NCBI GenBank assembly: GCA_020024395.1
Contig: JAHHTV010000061.1
Location: forward strand, 1 to 8,298
DNA from: Anaerotignum sp.
GTDB lineage: Bacteria; Bacillota; Clostridia; Lachnospirales; Anaerotignaceae
Direction: 5' to 3'
Length of the DNA stretch: 8,298 nt
The notes below the pieces were generated by a model. It was not told the DNA's origin, did no database searches, and was given only the letters and a program-made list of their open reading frames with translations. A program made the translations under genes and the position numbers. Positions 7,547-8,298 of this stretch are shown here, piece after piece (positions within the stretch are counted from its first letter, which is position 1; each line of letters begins with the position of its first letter).

Positions 7547-7896
7547 ATTATATCAAAGCATTTTTTGTGGGTGGTTTGATTTGTTTGATTGGTCAAATAT
7601 TGATAGACAAAACAAAATTGACACCTGCTCGTATATTGGTGTTATTTGTGTGTGTGGGCTGCGTGCTAGGTGGATTGGGCTGGTATCCTATGCTTGTGGA
7701 TTTTGGTGGTGCAGGAGCAACCGTACCTTTGACGGGATTTGGTAACAATTTGGCAAGAGGGGTAAAAGAAGAAATTGATGCTGTGGGAGCGATTGGGATT
7801 TTGACAGGTGGCTTAAAATCTGCCGCAGGGGGGTTAACAGCTGTAATGATATTTGCATTTTTAACAGCATTGATTGCAAAGCCAAAACAAAAATAA
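7543..7896 (+). CDS. spoVAE: Stage V sporulation protein AE (SpoVAEb-type membrane subunit)
   Basis: A small integral membrane protein of 117 residues, matching the B. subtilis SpoVAEb length of about 116. Hydrophobic segments lie at about 5-21, 29-49, 82-91 and 95-113, with a short basic tail KPKQK. It shares two motifs with SpoVAC, AF-VGGLIC near the N-terminus and GAGATVPLTGFGNN (56-69). This fits their known membership in one membrane-protein family. It is required with SpoVAC and SpoVAD for movement of calcium-dipicolinate across the inner spore membrane. The start overlaps the spoVAD stop by 4 bases (ATGA), with a GGGGG site at 7531-7535. It is the last gene of the cluster; genes for SpoVAA, SpoVAB, SpoVAEa and SpoVAF are not next to it here. 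Confidence 0.95.
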   Translation: MNYIKAFFVGGLICLIGQILIDKTKLTPARILVLFVCVGCVLGGLGWYPMLVDFGGAGATVPLTGFGNNLARGVKEEIDAVGAIGILTGGLKSAAGGLTAVMIFAFLTALIAKPKQK

Positions 7897-7964
7897 ATCG
7901 TAAAAATTTATAGATGATTTCAAAAAAATTTCTCTTTTTTTTTGTAGCCTTTCTGTTTTTATCG

Positions 7965-7973
7965 TGATATAAT
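7965..7973 (+). promoter_or_regulatory. Extended -10 promoter (TGATATAAT) for the HD-domain gene
   Basis: A perfect TATAAT at 7968-7973 has TG one base upstream. TTGTAG at 7942-7947 could serve as a -35, but the 20-base spacer is long. The leader to the ATG at 8016 would be about 35 bases. This suggests the downstream gene is read apart from the spore cluster. The rest of the 7897-8015 gap is A/T runs. Confidence 0.5.
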
Positions 7974-8015
7974 AAATTTGTAACAAAATTATTTTAACAG
8001 GAAGGAAAGAAGGGA

Positions 8016-8298
8016 ATGCACAAAGCGATTGGATCCAGAAAGGATTTTAGCAGACCGGAAGATGATGCTTTGCTGGCAGAGTATTATACATGTGTAAAAG
8101 ACCTTTTTGCACATGAAATGGTACAGAAAATGGACGAACATGTACAACATTGCGATACAAGCCGTTTGCAACACAGTATCAATGTATCTTATTATAGTTT
8201 TTTGATTTGCTATCGTATGGGATGGGATTATCGTTCCGCTGCGAGAGCTGGTTTACTGCATGATTTGTTTTTCTATGATTGGAGAACAAAAAAATATC
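8016..8298 (+). CDS. HD-domain protein, predicted metal-dependent phosphohydrolase (N-terminal part, 3' truncated)
   Basis: The first 94 residues are present and the frame is open to the right edge. The ATG at 8016 lies 10 bases after AGGAAGG (7999-8005), with a further purine-rich stretch in between. The visible part has an acidic helical N-terminus. A histidine follows in LQHSINVSYYSFLI (His53), and then the doublet His82-Asp83 in AGLLHDLFFYDWR. This spacing, with a helix between, fits the metal-binding core of the HD superfamily, whose members mostly hydrolyse phosphate esters, including nucleotides. The final aspartate of the HD motif would lie beyond the window. I recall short clostridial HD proteins of roughly 170-200 residues with a similar LLHDFFLYDW segment, none with a settled role. 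There is no signal peptide, so it is probably cytoplasmic. The substrate cannot be told from this fragment. Confidence 0.8.
   Translation, partial: MHKAIGSRKDFSRPEDDALLAEYYTCVKDLFAHEMVQKMDEHVQHCDTSRLQHSINVSYYSFLICYRMGWDYRSAARAGLLHDLFFYDWRTKKY

Noticed and set aside
7895..7943. Possible terminator after spoVAE (AAATCGT/ATGATTT stem with a later run of nine Ts)
   Set aside because: The stem is weak (7 bp, one wobble, 12-base loop) and the T-run is about 14 bases downstream, so it does not fit an intrinsic terminator well.

Overview
This window reads as chromosomal DNA from an anaerobic, endospore-forming member of the Firmicutes (Clostridia, probably Lachnospiraceae-like). The reasons are AT-rich sequence with strong AGGAGG-type ribosome binding sites, a clpC-to-radA neighbourhood, a spoVAC-spoVAD-spoVAE spore cluster, and a small protein family between clpC and radA that I associate with clostridial genomes. 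All genes are on the + strand. Leucine is written mostly as TTG by eye, and two genes (radA and spoVAC) appear to start with TTG.

Layout: (1) 1-335, the C-terminal end of a ClpC-type AAA+ chaperone. (2) 336-464, a gap with an extended -10 promoter and a small palindrome near its expected start point. (3) 465-878, a 137-residue uncharacterised protein. It ends at a strong intrinsic terminator (883-912). (4) 931-2307, radA, with an unusual P-loop. (5) 2308-2453, a gap with a good housekeeping promoter. (6) 2454-5921, a complete single-chain pyruvate carboxylase with all expected catalytic residues, ending at a strong terminator (5949-5984). (7) 6006-6035, a candidate sigma-G (forespore) promoter driving spoVAC, spoVAD and spoVAE (6067-7896). 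These three are tightly packed and partly overlapping. (8) 7897-8015, a gap with an extended -10 promoter. (9) 8016 to the window end, the N-terminal part of an HD-domain protein.

How they work together: the genes form several separate transcription units, not one system. ClpC and RadA serve protein quality control and recombination. Pyruvate carboxylase supplies oxaloacetate from pyruvate and bicarbonate. The three SpoVA proteins form the core of the channel that moves dipicolinic acid with calcium into the developing spore and out at germination. I see no rRNA, tRNA, CRISPR array, insertion sequence, phage gene or attachment site, and no convincing undescribed system. The items most worth a second look are the divergent RadA, the sigma-G promoter, and the uncharacterised protein between clpC and radA.
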